Origin: Permianibacter sp046297695
GTDB taxonomy: Bacteria > Pseudomonadota > Gammaproteobacteria > Enterobacterales > Permianibacteraceae
Assembly: GCA_046297695.1 (NCBI GenBank)
Contig: JBKBHF010000001.1
Coordinates: 124,001 to 188,000, forward strand
DNA: 64,000 bases
Direction of reading: 5' to 3'
Of this stretch, positions 24,655 to 34,189 are shown piece after piece; positions within the stretch are counted from its first letter, which is position 1; each line of letters opens with the position of its first letter. The position numbers and the translations under genes were made by a program. Under the pieces are notes generated by a model that was not told the origin of the DNA, did no database searches, and was given only the letters and a program-made list of their open reading frames with translations.

Positions 24655-27441
24655 ATGAAACCTGTAACGATTGCGCGATTCGGCCTTGTGTTGGTCTTTG
24701 CCTCGGTCTTGTTGGCGGCCCTGCTCGGTAGTGCCGCCCGCGCCGATCTGCCGCCGCCGCGCCTGAGTGATTGCGATCGGCCGCAGCAAATCCTTGCAGC
24801 GACGCAACTGCCGACGACCGCCATGACGGCCATCGCGCTCAGCAAGGATTTGATTTACTGGCCGGACGGCAACGGTGCGCCGTTGCAACTCCACGCCAGT
24901 CGTGACGGCAATCTGCGAATGGACGCCGGAAAACGCCTGCTCGGCGCGGATGAAAGCATTGCACTGCTGCCATTTCGGGAACCGGTATCGGTGGCACTGA
25001 AAGCGCAATTTCCGCATCTGCTGCAGGCGCAACCGGCGGACAAATTGTTCCGCCTGACCGGCGTTGATCGCGACCGGCGTACCCGGCTGCTGCAAAGCCA
25101 GCTGCTGCTGGCGCGGCACGACAGCAATGGCAGCGTGCTGGCGAGCGCCGCGCTCCAGCTCGCCGGCTGGCTGGATGACGAGTTTGCCGCCGCCGAATCG
25201 GCGTCGCTCGGCGCCCACCCATCGCGCCAGCAAACGCGCTTTGCGCTGTGGGCGCCAACCGCGCAACAGGTGGCGCTCTGTCTTTACCACAACGCCGACA
25301 ACCAGGCCGATACCGTGCTGCCCCTGCAACAGGACCGCGACACCGGTGTCTGGCAGCTGCAACGCAGCGGCGATTTGAGTGGCCGCTACTACACCTATCT
25401 GGTTGATGTGACCGTGCCGGGTGTTGGCATCGTCCGCAACAAAGTGACCGATCCCTACTCGCTGAGCCTCAGCGCCGATTCGGCGCGCAGTTACATCGCC
25501 GATCTCGACAGCCCTACCATGAAGCCTGCCGGCTGGGACAGCTCGCCGCGGCCAAACCAGCCACTGCACGCTACCGATCTGATGATCTACGAGCTGCATG
25601 TGCGTGATTTTTCGCTGCACGACAGCCGCGTCACACCCGCCTATCGCGGCAAGTATCTGGCCTTTACCGAGCCACGTTCCTACGGCATGCAGCACCTCAA
25701 GGCGCTGCAGCAAGCCGGCCTCACCGATATCCACCTGCTGCCAGTATTTGATTTCGCGACAGTGCCGGAAACCCGCTGTCTCACGCCTGGCATTCCTGCC
25801 GCCGCCGCAAACAGCCCAAGCCAGCAGGCCGCGGTCAGTCAGTTGCAAGGCCGCGATTGCTACAACTGGGGTTATGACCCGTTTCACTTCACTGCGCCTG
25901 AAGGCAGTTACGCCAGCGACAGCAAGAACGGCGCGAGCCGCGTTCGTGAACTGCGCCAGATGATCATGGCGCTGCACAAGCTCGGCCTGCGCGTCGGCAT
26001 GGATGTGGTCTACAACCATACTCATGCCGCCGGCCAGGCGCCGACTTCGGTACTGGATCGCATCGTGCCGGGCTACTACCAGCGGCTGAATGCCGCCGGC
26101 GAGGTCGAGACCTCGACCTGCTGCGCCAACACCGCGACCGAGCACCGGATGATGGCCAAGCTGATGATCGATTCGGCGGTGATCTGGGCGCGTGATTACC
26201 GTATCGATTCGTTCCGCTTTGATCTGATGGGCCATCAGCCGCGCGTCGCCATGGAGCGTCTGCAAACGGCGGTCAATGCCGCTACCGGTCGGCATATCCA
26301 CCTGATCGGCGAGGGCTGGAATTTTGGCGAGGTGGCAAACGGTGCCCGCTTTGTCCAAGCCGCGCAGCTGGCCTTGAACGGTTCCGGCATCGCGACCTTC
26401 AGCGACCGCGCACGCGACGCTGTTCGCGGCGGCAGCGCTGGCGACAACGGCGTCGCCCAGCTCATCAACCAGGGTTACGTGAACGGCTTGTTCTACGCCC
26501 CGAACCCGCATGCCGCCGGCAAACACAGCAAGCGCGACCTGCTGCATGCCGCCGACCTTTTGCGTGTCGGCCTGGCCGGCTCGCTGCGCGATTATGTGCT
26601 GCAAACGGCGGACGATCGTATGCAACCGCTGGCCACCATCGACTACGCCGGGCAGCCGGCCGGTTATGTCAGCGAACCGGCGGAAGTGGTCAATTATGTC
26701 GAGAACCACGACAACCAGACGCTGTTTGATGCCAACGTGCTCAAGCTGCCGCCGGACACCTCGGCTGAAGATCGCGCACGCGTGCAGATCCTCGCCGCGG
26801 CGACGGTCGCGTTCAGTCAGGGCATCGCCTATTTTCATGCTGGCCAGGATTTGCTGCGCAGCAAATCGCTGGACCGGAACAGCTTCGATTCCGGCGATTG
26901 GTTCAACCGGATCGACTGGAGTTATCAGGACAATGGCTTTGGTATCGGCCTGCCGCCGGAACGCGACAACGGCGCCAGCTGGCCGTGGCTGCAGCCGTTG
27001 CTGGCCGACAGCCGCATCAAACCACAGCCCCGTGATATCGCCTGGACCCGTGATGCCTTCCGCGACCTGCTGCGCATTCGCGCCAGCAGCTCGCTGCTGC
27101 GGCTGCGCACTGCCGCCGACATCCAACAACGACTGCAGTTTCTCCATACCGGTAGCGGACAACTTGGCACGGTCATCATCGGCAAGCTGAACAGCCGCAA
27201 CGCCAACGGCGTTGACTATCCCGGCGCCCGTTTTCGCGCCCTGCTCTACGCCATCAATGTCGACACCCGCGCGCACACCGTGAGCCTGCCCAGCGAACGC
27301 GGCCAGACCTGGCAACTGCACCCGGTGCATCTGGCGGATGGCGCCGCCGACCAACGGCCCAGGACGGCATCGCGCTTTGCCGCCGAGCGTGGCGAGTTGA
27401 CGGTGCCGGCACGGACCGCGCTGGTTTACGTATTGCCCTGA
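24655..27441 (+). CDS. Exported pullulanase-type alpha-1,6-glucosidase (GH13)
   Basis: A 928-residue enzyme with a clear signal peptide (LVLVFASVLLAALLGSAARA). It has an N-terminal carbohydrate-binding or beta region, the debranching-type module with TRFALWAPTAQQVALCLY, and the GH13 barrel: MIYELHVRDFSLHD, CYNWGYDPFHFTAPEGSYA, VVYNHT, SFRFDLMGH with nucleophile Asp523, GEGWNFGEV with Glu553, ENHDNQ with Asp686. The C-terminal part looks like the domain common in bacterial pullulanases. It cuts alpha-1,6 links in pullulan and branched dextrins. The gene is divergent from the GDE-type gene with almost no promoter space; only a weak GGTAAG precedes its ATG. Confidence 0.92.
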   Translation: MKPVTIARFGLVLVFASVLLAALLGSAARADLPPPRLSDCDRPQQILAATQLPTTAMTAIALSKDLIYWPDGNGAPLQLHASRDGNLRMDAGKRLLGADESIALLPFREPVSVALKAQFPHLLQAQPADKLFRLTGVDRDRRTRLLQSQLLLARHDSNGSVLASAALQLAGWLDDEFAAAESASLGAHPSRQQTRFALWAPTAQQVALCLYHNADNQADTVLPLQQDRDTGVWQLQRSGDLSGRYYTYLVDVTVPGVGIVRNKVTDPYSLSLSADSARSYIADLDSPTMKPAGWDSSPRPNQPLHATDLMIYELHVRDFSLHDSRVTPAYRGKYLAFTEPRSYGMQHLKALQQAGLTDIHLLPVFDFATVPETRCLTPGIPAAAANSPSQQAAVSQLQGRDCYNWGYDPFHFTAPEGSYASDSKNGASRVRELRQMIMALHKLGLRVGMDVVYNHTHAAGQAPTSVLDRIVPGYYQRLNAAGEVETSTCCANTATEHRMMAKLMIDSAVIWARDYRIDSFRFDLMGHQPRVAMERLQTAVNAATGRHIHLIGEGWNFGEVANGARFVQAAQLALNGSGIATFSDRARDAVRGGSAGDNGVAQLINQGYVNGLFYAPNPHAAGKHSKRDLLHAADLLRVGLAGSLRDYVLQTADDRMQPLATIDYAGQPAGYVSEPAEVVNYVENHDNQTLFDANVLKLPPDTSAEDRARVQILAAATVAFSQGIAYFHAGQDLLRSKSLDRNSFDSGDWFNRIDWSYQDNGFGIGLPPERDNGASWPWLQPLLADSRIKPQPRDIAWTRDAFRDLLRIRASSSLLRLRTAADIQQRLQFLHTGSGQLGTVIIGKLNSRNANGVDYPGARFRALLYAINVDTRAHTVSLPSERGQTWQLHPVHLADGAADQRPRTASRFAAERGELTVPARTALVYVLP

Positions 27442-27806
27442 ACGATCACAGCTCCGTTGTCGTGTCTGGCTGGTGTTGGCATCAAACGGCAACACGGATA
27501 AACCGTCACGCAGGATTCGCCAGCAGCAAGAAGGCCCTGGTGACTGCCGTGGTGAAACGGGGCATTGCATCGCCTGATGCTGATTCAGGTGAAATGGATT
27601 CGCCTGACCTGAGTTCAGCCGATATGGATTCGCATGATGCTCGCTCGCAGCAGCCGGCACACCGGCACGCGCTGGCCGGCGCCAATCCGTCACCATCTGA
27701 CCATACTGCTTGCTGACCGCTGCCTGCACCCACTTCACTCAACGCGTCGCGTCGTCATGGCGGCAAGCTAACCCGGCAGCCGCTGCTGTCTGCACCATTC
27801 TGGTTA
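27442..27806. other. Intergenic region with degenerate short repeats
   Basis: No gene is supported. At 27570-27645 there are imperfect copies of a roughly 29-31 bp unit containing atggattcgc and gatgct, with a hairpin at 27585-27607 (tcaggtgaa against ttcgcctga, one mismatch) that might act as a terminator for the pullulanase gene. An 84-codon plus frame across it reads as Asp/Ser-rich repeats, but it has no ribosome site and no family resemblance. TGCACCATT lies at 27791-27799. Confidence 0.45.
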
Positions 27807-27820
27807 TGAATACGTATGCT
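27807..27820. promoter_or_regulatory. LacI-type operator upstream of the sugar/H+ porter
   Basis: TGAATACGTATGCT matches TGAATACGTATTCA at 12 of 14 positions, keeping the central ATACGTAT. It lies 107 bp before the porter ATG and has the 9-mer TGCACCATT just upstream, as near the other strong sites. Confidence 0.62.
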
Positions 27821-27927
27821 GCGCGAGCGTCAGCGCTTACGGCCGGTTAAGCTGCGAGGCGATCTGCTGCAGCACTTTCAGCGCTGCGCAAGCTCGTGCC
27901 AACCAAAGCGCCAACGCGGAGACCTGT

Positions 27928-29382
27928 ATGGCCAACCATAACAAGGCATTGCTGATGAGCCTGACCCTGATCGCCACCTTGGGCGGTCTGTTGTTTGGCT
28001 ATGACACCGCCGTCATCTCGGGCGCGATCAGCGCCATCGATGTCAATTTCATTCACCCGCGTCATCTCGACGAAACCGCCGCGCTGAGCCTTTCCGGTTT
28101 TGCCGTCGCGAGCGCGCTCTGGGGCTGCGTCATCGGTGGCTTGCTCGCCGGCAAGATTGGTGACCGGTTTGGCCGGCGTGCCGGCATGCAGCTGGCGGCG
28201 CTGCTGTTCCTCATCAGCGCCATCGGTTCGGCCTGGCCGGAAATCGGTTTTGCGCCGGTCGGCGAAATGGGGGCCGACGCGCTGTGGCCGTTCATGTGCT
28301 ACCGCATTCTGGGCGGTATCGGCATCGGTTTGTCCTCCATGCTGTCGCCACTTTATATCGCCGAGATCTCTCCGCCAGCCGAGCGCGGCCGCATGGTGAC
28401 CTATCAGCAGCTCGCCATTGTCGGCGGCATCGTGCTGGTCTATTTCGTCAACTGGAGCATTGCCGGCCAGGGCGATGAAAGCTGGCTGCACAGCACTGGC
28501 TGGCGCTGGATGCTGGCGTCGGAAGCCATTCCGGCCGCGGCATTCTTTGTGCTGCTGTTCTTCGTGCCGGAAAGCCCGCGCTGGCTGGTGATGAAACAAC
28601 GCGAAGCGGAAGCGAAAGCGGTATTGCAACGGCTGACCAGCGAAGCCGAAGCGCAATCCGTGCTCACTGACATCAAGAGCAGCCTGCAGGTCAGCTCGGA
28701 CAAGTTGTTCGCGTTCGGTGGACTGGTGATTCTCGTCGGCTTGTTGCTGTCGATCTTCCAGCAGACCGTCGGCATCAACGCGGTGCTGTACTACGCACCG
28801 CAGATGTTCCAGAACATGGGCGCCTCGACCGACAGCGCCTTGCTGCAAACCCTGATCGTCGGCAGCGCCAACGCCGTGTTCACGCTGGTGGCCATGTTCA
28901 CGGTCGATCGCTGGGGTCGCAAGCCGCTGCTGATTCTCGGTGCGGTGATGATGGCGGTAGCCATGCTGGCGCTCGGCGGTCTGTTCCACAGCCAGCAACT
29001 CGGTCTGCTGTCGCTGCTGATGGTCATCGTCTACATCGCCGGTTTCGCGCTCAGCTGGGGCCCGATCGTCTGGGTGCTGCTGGCCGAGATTTTCCCGAAC
29101 GCGATCAAGGGCAAGGCGATGAGCCTCGCCGTTGCCGTGCAGTGGATTGCCAACCTGATCGTGTCGTGGTCATTCAAGGTCATCGACGGTAATAGCGCAC
29201 TGAACGCGATCTTTCACCACGGATTCGCTTACTACATGTATGGCGTCATGAGCATCCTGGCGGCGATTTTCGTTTACCGATACGTACCAGAGACCAAAGG
29301 CCGCAGCCTGGAGCAGATCCAGACGCTATGGCAGCGGAAAAACAAGCCGGTTGCAACCGAAGCAAAAACGGTGCAGGCCTAA
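27928..29382 (+). CDS. Sugar porter family MFS transporter (XylE/GlcP-like)
   Basis: A 484-residue carrier with twelve membrane segments and the sugar porter signatures: FGYDTAVISGAISAI in the first segment, GDRFGRRAG and DRWGRKPL after segments 2 and 8, PESPRWLV in the central loop, QQTVGINAVLYYAP in segment 7 and the terminal PETKGRSLEQI. It should take up glucose or another hexose or pentose with protons. Its place among maltodextrin enzymes, with the shared operator upstream and glk downstream, points to glucose released by periplasmic glucosidases; the substrate is inferred. Confidence 0.93.
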   Translation: MANHNKALLMSLTLIATLGGLLFGYDTAVISGAISAIDVNFIHPRHLDETAALSLSGFAVASALWGCVIGGLLAGKIGDRFGRRAGMQLAALLFLISAIGSAWPEIGFAPVGEMGADALWPFMCYRILGGIGIGLSSMLSPLYIAEISPPAERGRMVTYQQLAIVGGIVLVYFVNWSIAGQGDESWLHSTGWRWMLASEAIPAAAFFVLLFFVPESPRWLVMKQREAEAKAVLQRLTSEAEAQSVLTDIKSSLQVSSDKLFAFGGLVILVGLLLSIFQQTVGINAVLYYAPQMFQNMGASTDSALLQTLIVGSANAVFTLVAMFTVDRWGRKPLLILGAVMMAVAMLALGGLFHSQQLGLLSLLMVIVYIAGFALSWGPIVWVLLAEIFPNAIKGKAMSLAVAVQWIANLIVSWSFKVIDGNSALNAIFHHGFAYYMYGVMSILAAIFVYRYVPETKGRSLEQIQTLWQRKNKPVATEAKTVQA

Positions 29383-29615
29383 CAACGAGGGCCTGCTCCG
29401 CTTGCTCAGCCGACCGGGGCGGTGCCGGATACGCGAAACCAGCACGCTGAGGCGTCTGGCGCGGCTTGCACCCGGCAGCGCTGCCCGCTGCGCTTTCACC
29501 GAGATCCGTTGTTGTTGTTCCAACCAGGCAAGCAACCCTACACCCAGCGCAACCGAGCCGACTACCGTCATTGCCTCATTGCGCACAAGACGCGCTGCAT
29601 TCGGCATGATCGGCA
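29383..29615. other. Convergent gap between sugar porter and malQ
   Basis: These 233 bp have no strong terminator. On the minus strand a GTG overlapping the malQ stop opens a 97-codon frame (29326-29619) with one hydrophobic stretch, MTVVGSVALGVGLLAWL, and then an arginine-rich part. It could be a small membrane protein but has no ribosome site or recognisable family and overlaps the end of the porter, so it is not called as a gene. Confidence 0.4.
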
Positions 29616-31649
29616 TCACGTCTGTCGCGCGGCGCCGATGGCGGTGGCCAGCTCCTTGGCAAACGGCCGCTCGAACATCTGCTCGATTGTGATATCGAGC
29701 TTGCGTTGCCAGTTCGGGTTCTCGGTGCTGGTGCCGGGCAGATTGACCTGATGCCGTTCACCAAACCAGTCTTCCGGCTGGCACATCATGATCGCGGCTT
29801 TGCTGCGCGCCAGATAAACGTGCGCCCCAACCACAATGCGATCATCAAAGCCCGGCATCTCGACCGGATTGTTCGGATACAGGCCACTGCGGTTCAGTGC
29901 TTCGAGCAGTTTCTGCTTGTCGCCGTGGCGCTGGGCATACTGCTGCCGGGTTTGCTCGTCGGTATCATATAGCCCGATTCGGTCGCGCAACTGGATGTCT
30001 TCGCATTCCCAGAAGCCCGGCAGCGTCGGCATGTCATGCGTGCTGATGGTGGCGAGCGCCAGTTGCGGGTATTCCTCCGGCGCTTTCAGCCGGTCGGCGT
30101 GTTGTTCGAACATCAGGATGCGGTAGGACAGCATGTGGCTTTGCTGCATCACCTGGCGGATTTCATCCGGCACCGTACCCAGATCTTCACCGATGACCAG
30201 ACACTGTTGGCGCTGGCTTTCGAGCGCGACAATGCCGGCCAGATCGGCGAGCGGGTAATGCACGTAGGCGCCATCACAGCCGGTACCGCCCGGCGGGATC
30301 CACCAGAGCCGGAAGAGCGCCATCACGTGATCGATGCGCAGCGCGCCACAGTGCCGCATGTTGGCGCGCAGCAACGCGGTAAACCGGCGGTAGCCGTCGT
30401 TGCGCAGCGCGTCGGGATGAAACGGCGGCAGCCCCCAGTTCTGACCTTGCACGGCCACTGCATCGGGCGGCGCGCCAACCGAAATGTCCTGACAGAATTG
30501 CTCCGGCGAGCACCAGATCTCACTGCCGCCACGGTCGGCGCCGACGGCGAGATCACGGTATAGCCCGATCTTCATGCCGAGTGCCTTGCAGTGCTGCTGG
30601 ACGGCATCGAGTTGCGACTCGGCCAGCCACTGCAACCAGCTGAAGAAGCGCAGCCGACTGGCGCGCTGCAGCGCAAAGGTTTTGCAGGCCGCGCTGTCCG
30701 GATTCTGGTATTCGCGCGGCCACTGCTGCCAGCCGCTCAGTTGGCCCTGCTCGGCCGCGAGGTATTCCTGCAAGGCATCGAACAGCGCCTGCCGTTGCAG
30801 GTCTTCGCCGACGGCATCGAGATAATGTTGGAACGCCTGCCGGCGCGCGCCATCGGCGTGTTGCTCGAAGGTGCGGAACAGCGCTTCCAACACCGGCCGC
30901 TTGAGTGCCGCCACCGCGGCATAATCGACGCTGGCGGTCGCTCGCGCCGCGGCCTTGCGGGCCTGGAATTCGGCACTGCCGATCAAGGCGCGCGCCTCTG
31001 CGCACTGCGCCAACTCCGGCACCGCCTCGACATCGATGTAAATCCAGTTCAGAAACTCGCGGTGGCTCGGGCTGTACGGGCTGATGTGCAGCGGGTTCGC
31101 CGGATACAGCGCGTGCAAGGGATTGAGCCCGATGACATCGACACCATGCGGCGCCGCGCGGTCGGCAAGCGCGATCAGATCGGTGAAGTCGCCAATGCCC
31201 CAGTTGCGCGCCGAGCGCAGCGTGTACAACTGCAACGCGAGGCCCCAGCACTTTTGCTGAGCAACGACGGCCGGCGGCAGATAGCACTGATCGGGCACAC
31301 CGATCAGCAGCAGCTGTTGCTCACCACTGTCGGAATGCAAGCTCAAGCGGTGATAACCGAGTGGCAAGGTCAGCGCCAGTACGCTGCCGTTGATCGCCCC
31401 CTGCTCGGCCTGCGCCTGGCCTTCGTAGTGCAAACGCCAGCGTCGGGCTCCGGCCGGCACGGTCAGCTCCAGCGGCCCTTGGCTGATGCGATGAACCCGC
31501 ACCGGCGCCATGGCCGCCGGTTGCACGCCGGCGAGCGCACGCGCCAGCGCCTGCAAGGTACTGTCGGCGACCGGACGGGACCGCCCCCAGGCATCGACAA
31601 AATGATCGGCGATACGGGCATCGCGTTGCGGCGCGCGGGCGTCGGTCAT
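29616..31649 (-). CDS. malQ: 4-alpha-glucanotransferase (amylomaltase)
   Basis: MalQ moves glucan segments between maltodextrins, releasing glucose, in the cytoplasm. The 677-residue product has an N-terminal extension of about 150 residues with a beta domain as in enterobacterial MalQ, then the GH77 barrel: GLALQLYTLRSARNWGIGDF, NPLHALYPANPLHISPYSPS, LRIDHVMALFRLWWIP (nucleophile Asp), VIGEDLGTVP (acid/base Glu) and ISTHDMPTLPGFW. The ATG at 31649 is used; upstream codons give an Arg/Trp-rich tail not found in the family. Its ribosome site is weak (GGGAA, 11 bases away). It is the last gene of the long minus-strand row, but its 353 bp leader with an operator suggests its own promoter. Confidence 0.95.
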   Translation of the reverse strand: MTDARAPQRDARIADHFVDAWGRSRPVADSTLQALARALAGVQPAAMAPVRVHRISQGPLELTVPAGARRWRLHYEGQAQAEQGAINGSVLALTLPLGYHRLSLHSDSGEQQLLLIGVPDQCYLPPAVVAQQKCWGLALQLYTLRSARNWGIGDFTDLIALADRAAPHGVDVIGLNPLHALYPANPLHISPYSPSHREFLNWIYIDVEAVPELAQCAEARALIGSAEFQARKAAARATASVDYAAVAALKRPVLEALFRTFEQHADGARRQAFQHYLDAVGEDLQRQALFDALQEYLAAEQGQLSGWQQWPREYQNPDSAACKTFALQRASRLRFFSWLQWLAESQLDAVQQHCKALGMKIGLYRDLAVGADRGGSEIWCSPEQFCQDISVGAPPDAVAVQGQNWGLPPFHPDALRNDGYRRFTALLRANMRHCGALRIDHVMALFRLWWIPPGGTGCDGAYVHYPLADLAGIVALESQRQQCLVIGEDLGTVPDEIRQVMQQSHMLSYRILMFEQHADRLKAPEEYPQLALATISTHDMPTLPGFWECEDIQLRDRIGLYDTDEQTRQQYAQRHGDKQKLLEALNRSGLYPNNPVEMPGFDDRIVVGAHVYLARSKAAIMMCQPEDWFGERHQVNLPGTSTENPNWQRKLDITIEQMFERPFAKELATAIGAARQT

Positions 31650-31914
31650 GATTACGGCAGTTCCCCAAATCCAGATGGTTACGATCGATTCCGACCACGG
31701 TGGCCACGGCCGCATTGCCCGGCCGTGTTCGCCGCGCTCGATGCGGTGCAATCGCGATCGCTGCTGCGCCTTGGAAAACCGCACCGGTTTGACGCCCGCT
31801 CGGCAAGCACACGGGCGCCAATCGGCACGGTTTCGGACTCGGTGCGGCACAGTGCGCAAAGGTGGTGCAGTTTTCGCACGTTCGCGCCCGGAACAACAGT
31901 CAGGAGTACCGGTT
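31650..31914. other. Leader region of malQ
   Basis: This stretch holds no gene. It contains GCACAGTGC at 31847-31855, related to the GCACTGT words seen near zwf, edd and eda. Between the operator at 31915 and the glgX stop lies CTGCACGGTGCAG at 31948-31960, a near-perfect palindrome. The malQ transcript presumably starts here. Confidence 0.45.
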
Positions 31915-31928
31915 TACATACGTATTCA
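31915..31928. promoter_or_regulatory. LacI-type operator upstream of malQ
   Basis: TACATACGTATTCA matches TGAATACGTATTCA at 12 of 14 positions and keeps the ATACGTAT core. It lies 266 bp upstream of the malQ ATG and 75 bp beyond the glgX stop, in the only gap of the minus-strand row larger than 100 bp. Confidence 0.6.
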
Positions 31929-32002
31929 GGTGCGATTCGCTCCGGCGCTGCACGGTGCAGCGCAGCATGGGCGAACCGTTCGGGAAAGCGCGAGCGTCTG
32001 GC

Positions 32003-34138
32003 TCAGCAGTTGCGGTCGCGCTGCACGACACGCTCAATCAGCACCGCGATGGCGCGGCCTTTGAGCGGGAACGGATCGTTGGCGCCAAAATACCTCGGCA
32101 ACGAACTGATTTGGCTGTCAGCGGTATCCAACACCAGCTCCCACAGCGCGGCGTCAGGCGGCGCCGGCAACTGGAAATCGCCGGCCTCGTGATGGCTGTT
32201 GACCAGCACCAGCACGTGATCGCCAATCACCGGTCGGCCGACGGCATCGCGCAAGCCGGTATGCCGGCCGTTGAGCAAAATCCCGAGCGAACGTGCGCTC
32301 CAACGGTGCCAGTCGGCATCGGTCATTCGCTGCCCGTCTGCCCGCAACCAGCTGACATCGCGCTGACCGGCGGCGTCGGCGACGCCATCGAAAAACTGCC
32401 GGCGCCGGAACACCGGTTGCTGCCGGCGCAGCGCAATCAGCCGCCGGACAAAACCGTGCAGCTCACGTTCGCGCTGGCCCCAGCTCCAGCGCAGCCAGCT
32501 GGTTTCGTTGTCCTGGCAATAGGCATTGTTGTTGCCGCCCTGGCTGCGGCCGTATTCGTCACCTGCCAGCAACAGCGGCACGCCTTGCGACAACAACAGC
32601 GACGTCAGCAGATTGCGTTTTTGCTGATCGCGCAGGGCATTGATGGCCGGATCATCCGACTCGCCTTCCTCACCGCCATTCCAACTGTTGTTGTGATCAG
32701 CGCCATCCTGGTTCTGCTCCAGATTGGCCTCGTTGTGCTTGTGCTCGTAGCTGACCAAATCGTGCAGGGTGAAACCATCGTGTGCGGTGATGAAATTGAT
32801 CGATGCCGACGGCTCGCGCACGCTGTTGGCAAAAATATCGCTGGAGCCGGCGAAGCGTTCGGCGAATTGCCCGAGCAGGCCGCCTTCGCCACGCCAGAAT
32901 GACCGCAGGGTGTCGCGATACTTGTCGTTCCACTCTGACCAGCCACAGGGAAAACCGCCGAGCTGGTAACCGTTCGGTTCAAAGTCCCACGGCTCGGCCA
33001 TCAGCTTCAGGTGCGACAGCACCGGATCCTGATGCAGGATATTGAAAAATGACCCGCTGGCGTCGAAGTGGCCATCGCGGCGCGCCAGGCTCGATGCCAG
33101 ATCGAAGCGGAAACCGTCGACATGCATTTCGCTGGCCCAGTAGCGCAGGCAGTCCATCATCAGTTTGAGCACCTGCGGATGCTCGGCGTTCAAGGTGTTG
33201 CCGCAACCGGAAAAATTACGGTACTGGCGGGCATCGTCCGGATCGAGCTGGTAATACACCTTGTTGTCGATGCCGCGAAAACTTAAGTGCGGCCCGAGCT
33301 CGTTGCCTTCGGCACTGTGGTTGAACACGATGTCCATCACCACTTCAATGCCGGCCGCGTGCAGCTTCTTGACCATGGTCTTGAATTCGACCGTCGCGTC
33401 CTTGACCGCGTAACGCCGCTCCGGGGCAAAAAAGGCCAGCGGGTTGTAGCCCCAGTAATTGCTGAGGCCGCGCTCGACCAGCATCTGTTCCGACAGAAAA
33501 CTCTGGCACGGCAGCAACTCGATGGTGGTCACGCCGAGAGTTTTCAGGTAGTCGATGACCGCAGGCGCAGTCAGGCCCAGGTATTTGCCACGCCACTCCG
33601 GCGGCACCAGCGGATTGAGCTGGGTAAAGCCTTTGACGTGCAGTTCGTAAAGGACGGTGTCGGCCATCGGCACCGATGGCCGCCGATCATTGTCCCAATT
33701 GAAGGTTGGATCGATGACCGCCGCTTTCGCCATCACGGCCTGGCTGTCGTGACTGTCGGCACGCCACTCCTGCCGACTGCCGTGACGAAAACCGAACAGC
33801 GACTCGTGCCAGCTGACGTCACCGATCAGCGCCTTGGCATAGGGATCAAGCAACAGTTTGTGCGGATTGAAGCGGTGGCCTTCACGCGGCGCGTACGGGC
33901 CGTGCACGCGATAGCCATAGACGGTTCCCGGCCGCGCACTGGGCAAAAAGCAATGCCAGATCCGGCCGGTACGGTTACGCACTGGAATGCGCGCCGTTTC
34001 GCGCTGACCGAGCGCGTCAAACAGGCAGAGCTCAACCGCTTCGGCATGCTCCGAAAACAACGCAAAATTGACCCCGGAACCTTCCCAGGTGGCGCCAAGC
34101 GGATACGGCCGGCCGACTTCGAGGGCTATTTCGGTCAT
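32003..34138 (-). CDS. glgX: Glycogen debranching enzyme GlgX (isoamylase type)
   Basis: A 711-residue GH13 enzyme that cuts alpha-1,6 links of phosphorylase-limit glycogen. It starts with the N-terminal CBM48 region (GRPYPLGATWEGSGVNFALFSEHAEAV), then VLYELHVKGFT, NYWGYNPLAFFAPE, GIEVVMDIVFNHSAEG, VDGFRFDLASSLAR (nucleophile Asp), LMAEPWDFEPNGYQ (acid/base Glu) and ITAHDGFTLHDLVSY (third Asp), plus the GlgX-type GEEGESDDPAI segment. No signal peptide, so cytoplasmic. ATG 34138 is used; a GTG at 34150 in frame is equally well placed. The aldo/keto reductase gene is 51 bp upstream. Confidence 0.95.
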   Translation of the reverse strand: MTEIALEVGRPYPLGATWEGSGVNFALFSEHAEAVELCLFDALGQRETARIPVRNRTGRIWHCFLPSARPGTVYGYRVHGPYAPREGHRFNPHKLLLDPYAKALIGDVSWHESLFGFRHGSRQEWRADSHDSQAVMAKAAVIDPTFNWDNDRRPSVPMADTVLYELHVKGFTQLNPLVPPEWRGKYLGLTAPAVIDYLKTLGVTTIELLPCQSFLSEQMLVERGLSNYWGYNPLAFFAPERRYAVKDATVEFKTMVKKLHAAGIEVVMDIVFNHSAEGNELGPHLSFRGIDNKVYYQLDPDDARQYRNFSGCGNTLNAEHPQVLKLMMDCLRYWASEMHVDGFRFDLASSLARRDGHFDASGSFFNILHQDPVLSHLKLMAEPWDFEPNGYQLGGFPCGWSEWNDKYRDTLRSFWRGEGGLLGQFAERFAGSSDIFANSVREPSASINFITAHDGFTLHDLVSYEHKHNEANLEQNQDGADHNNSWNGGEEGESDDPAINALRDQQKRNLLTSLLLSQGVPLLLAGDEYGRSQGGNNNAYCQDNETSWLRWSWGQRERELHGFVRRLIALRRQQPVFRRRQFFDGVADAAGQRDVSWLRADGQRMTDADWHRWSARSLGILLNGRHTGLRDAVGRPVIGDHVLVLVNSHHEAGDFQLPAPPDAALWELVLDTADSQISSLPRYFGANDPFPLKGRAIAVLIERVVQRDRNC

Positions 34139-34189
34139 CGTGACGTGCACCTGTTTGATCCGTGGAAAAACAATGCCATTGTGCTGCGC

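Noticed and set aside
27462..27716. Small Asp/Ser-repeat protein gene after the pullulanase gene
   Set aside because: No ribosome site, no relative recognised, and the repeats are better explained as DNA-level degenerate units.
24604..27738. A 1044-codon open frame on the minus strand opposite the pullulanase gene
   Set aside because: It is an antisense shadow: the plus strand has a complete signal peptide and all GH13 catalytic residues, while this frame shows no family motif and is rich in Gln, Arg and Ala.
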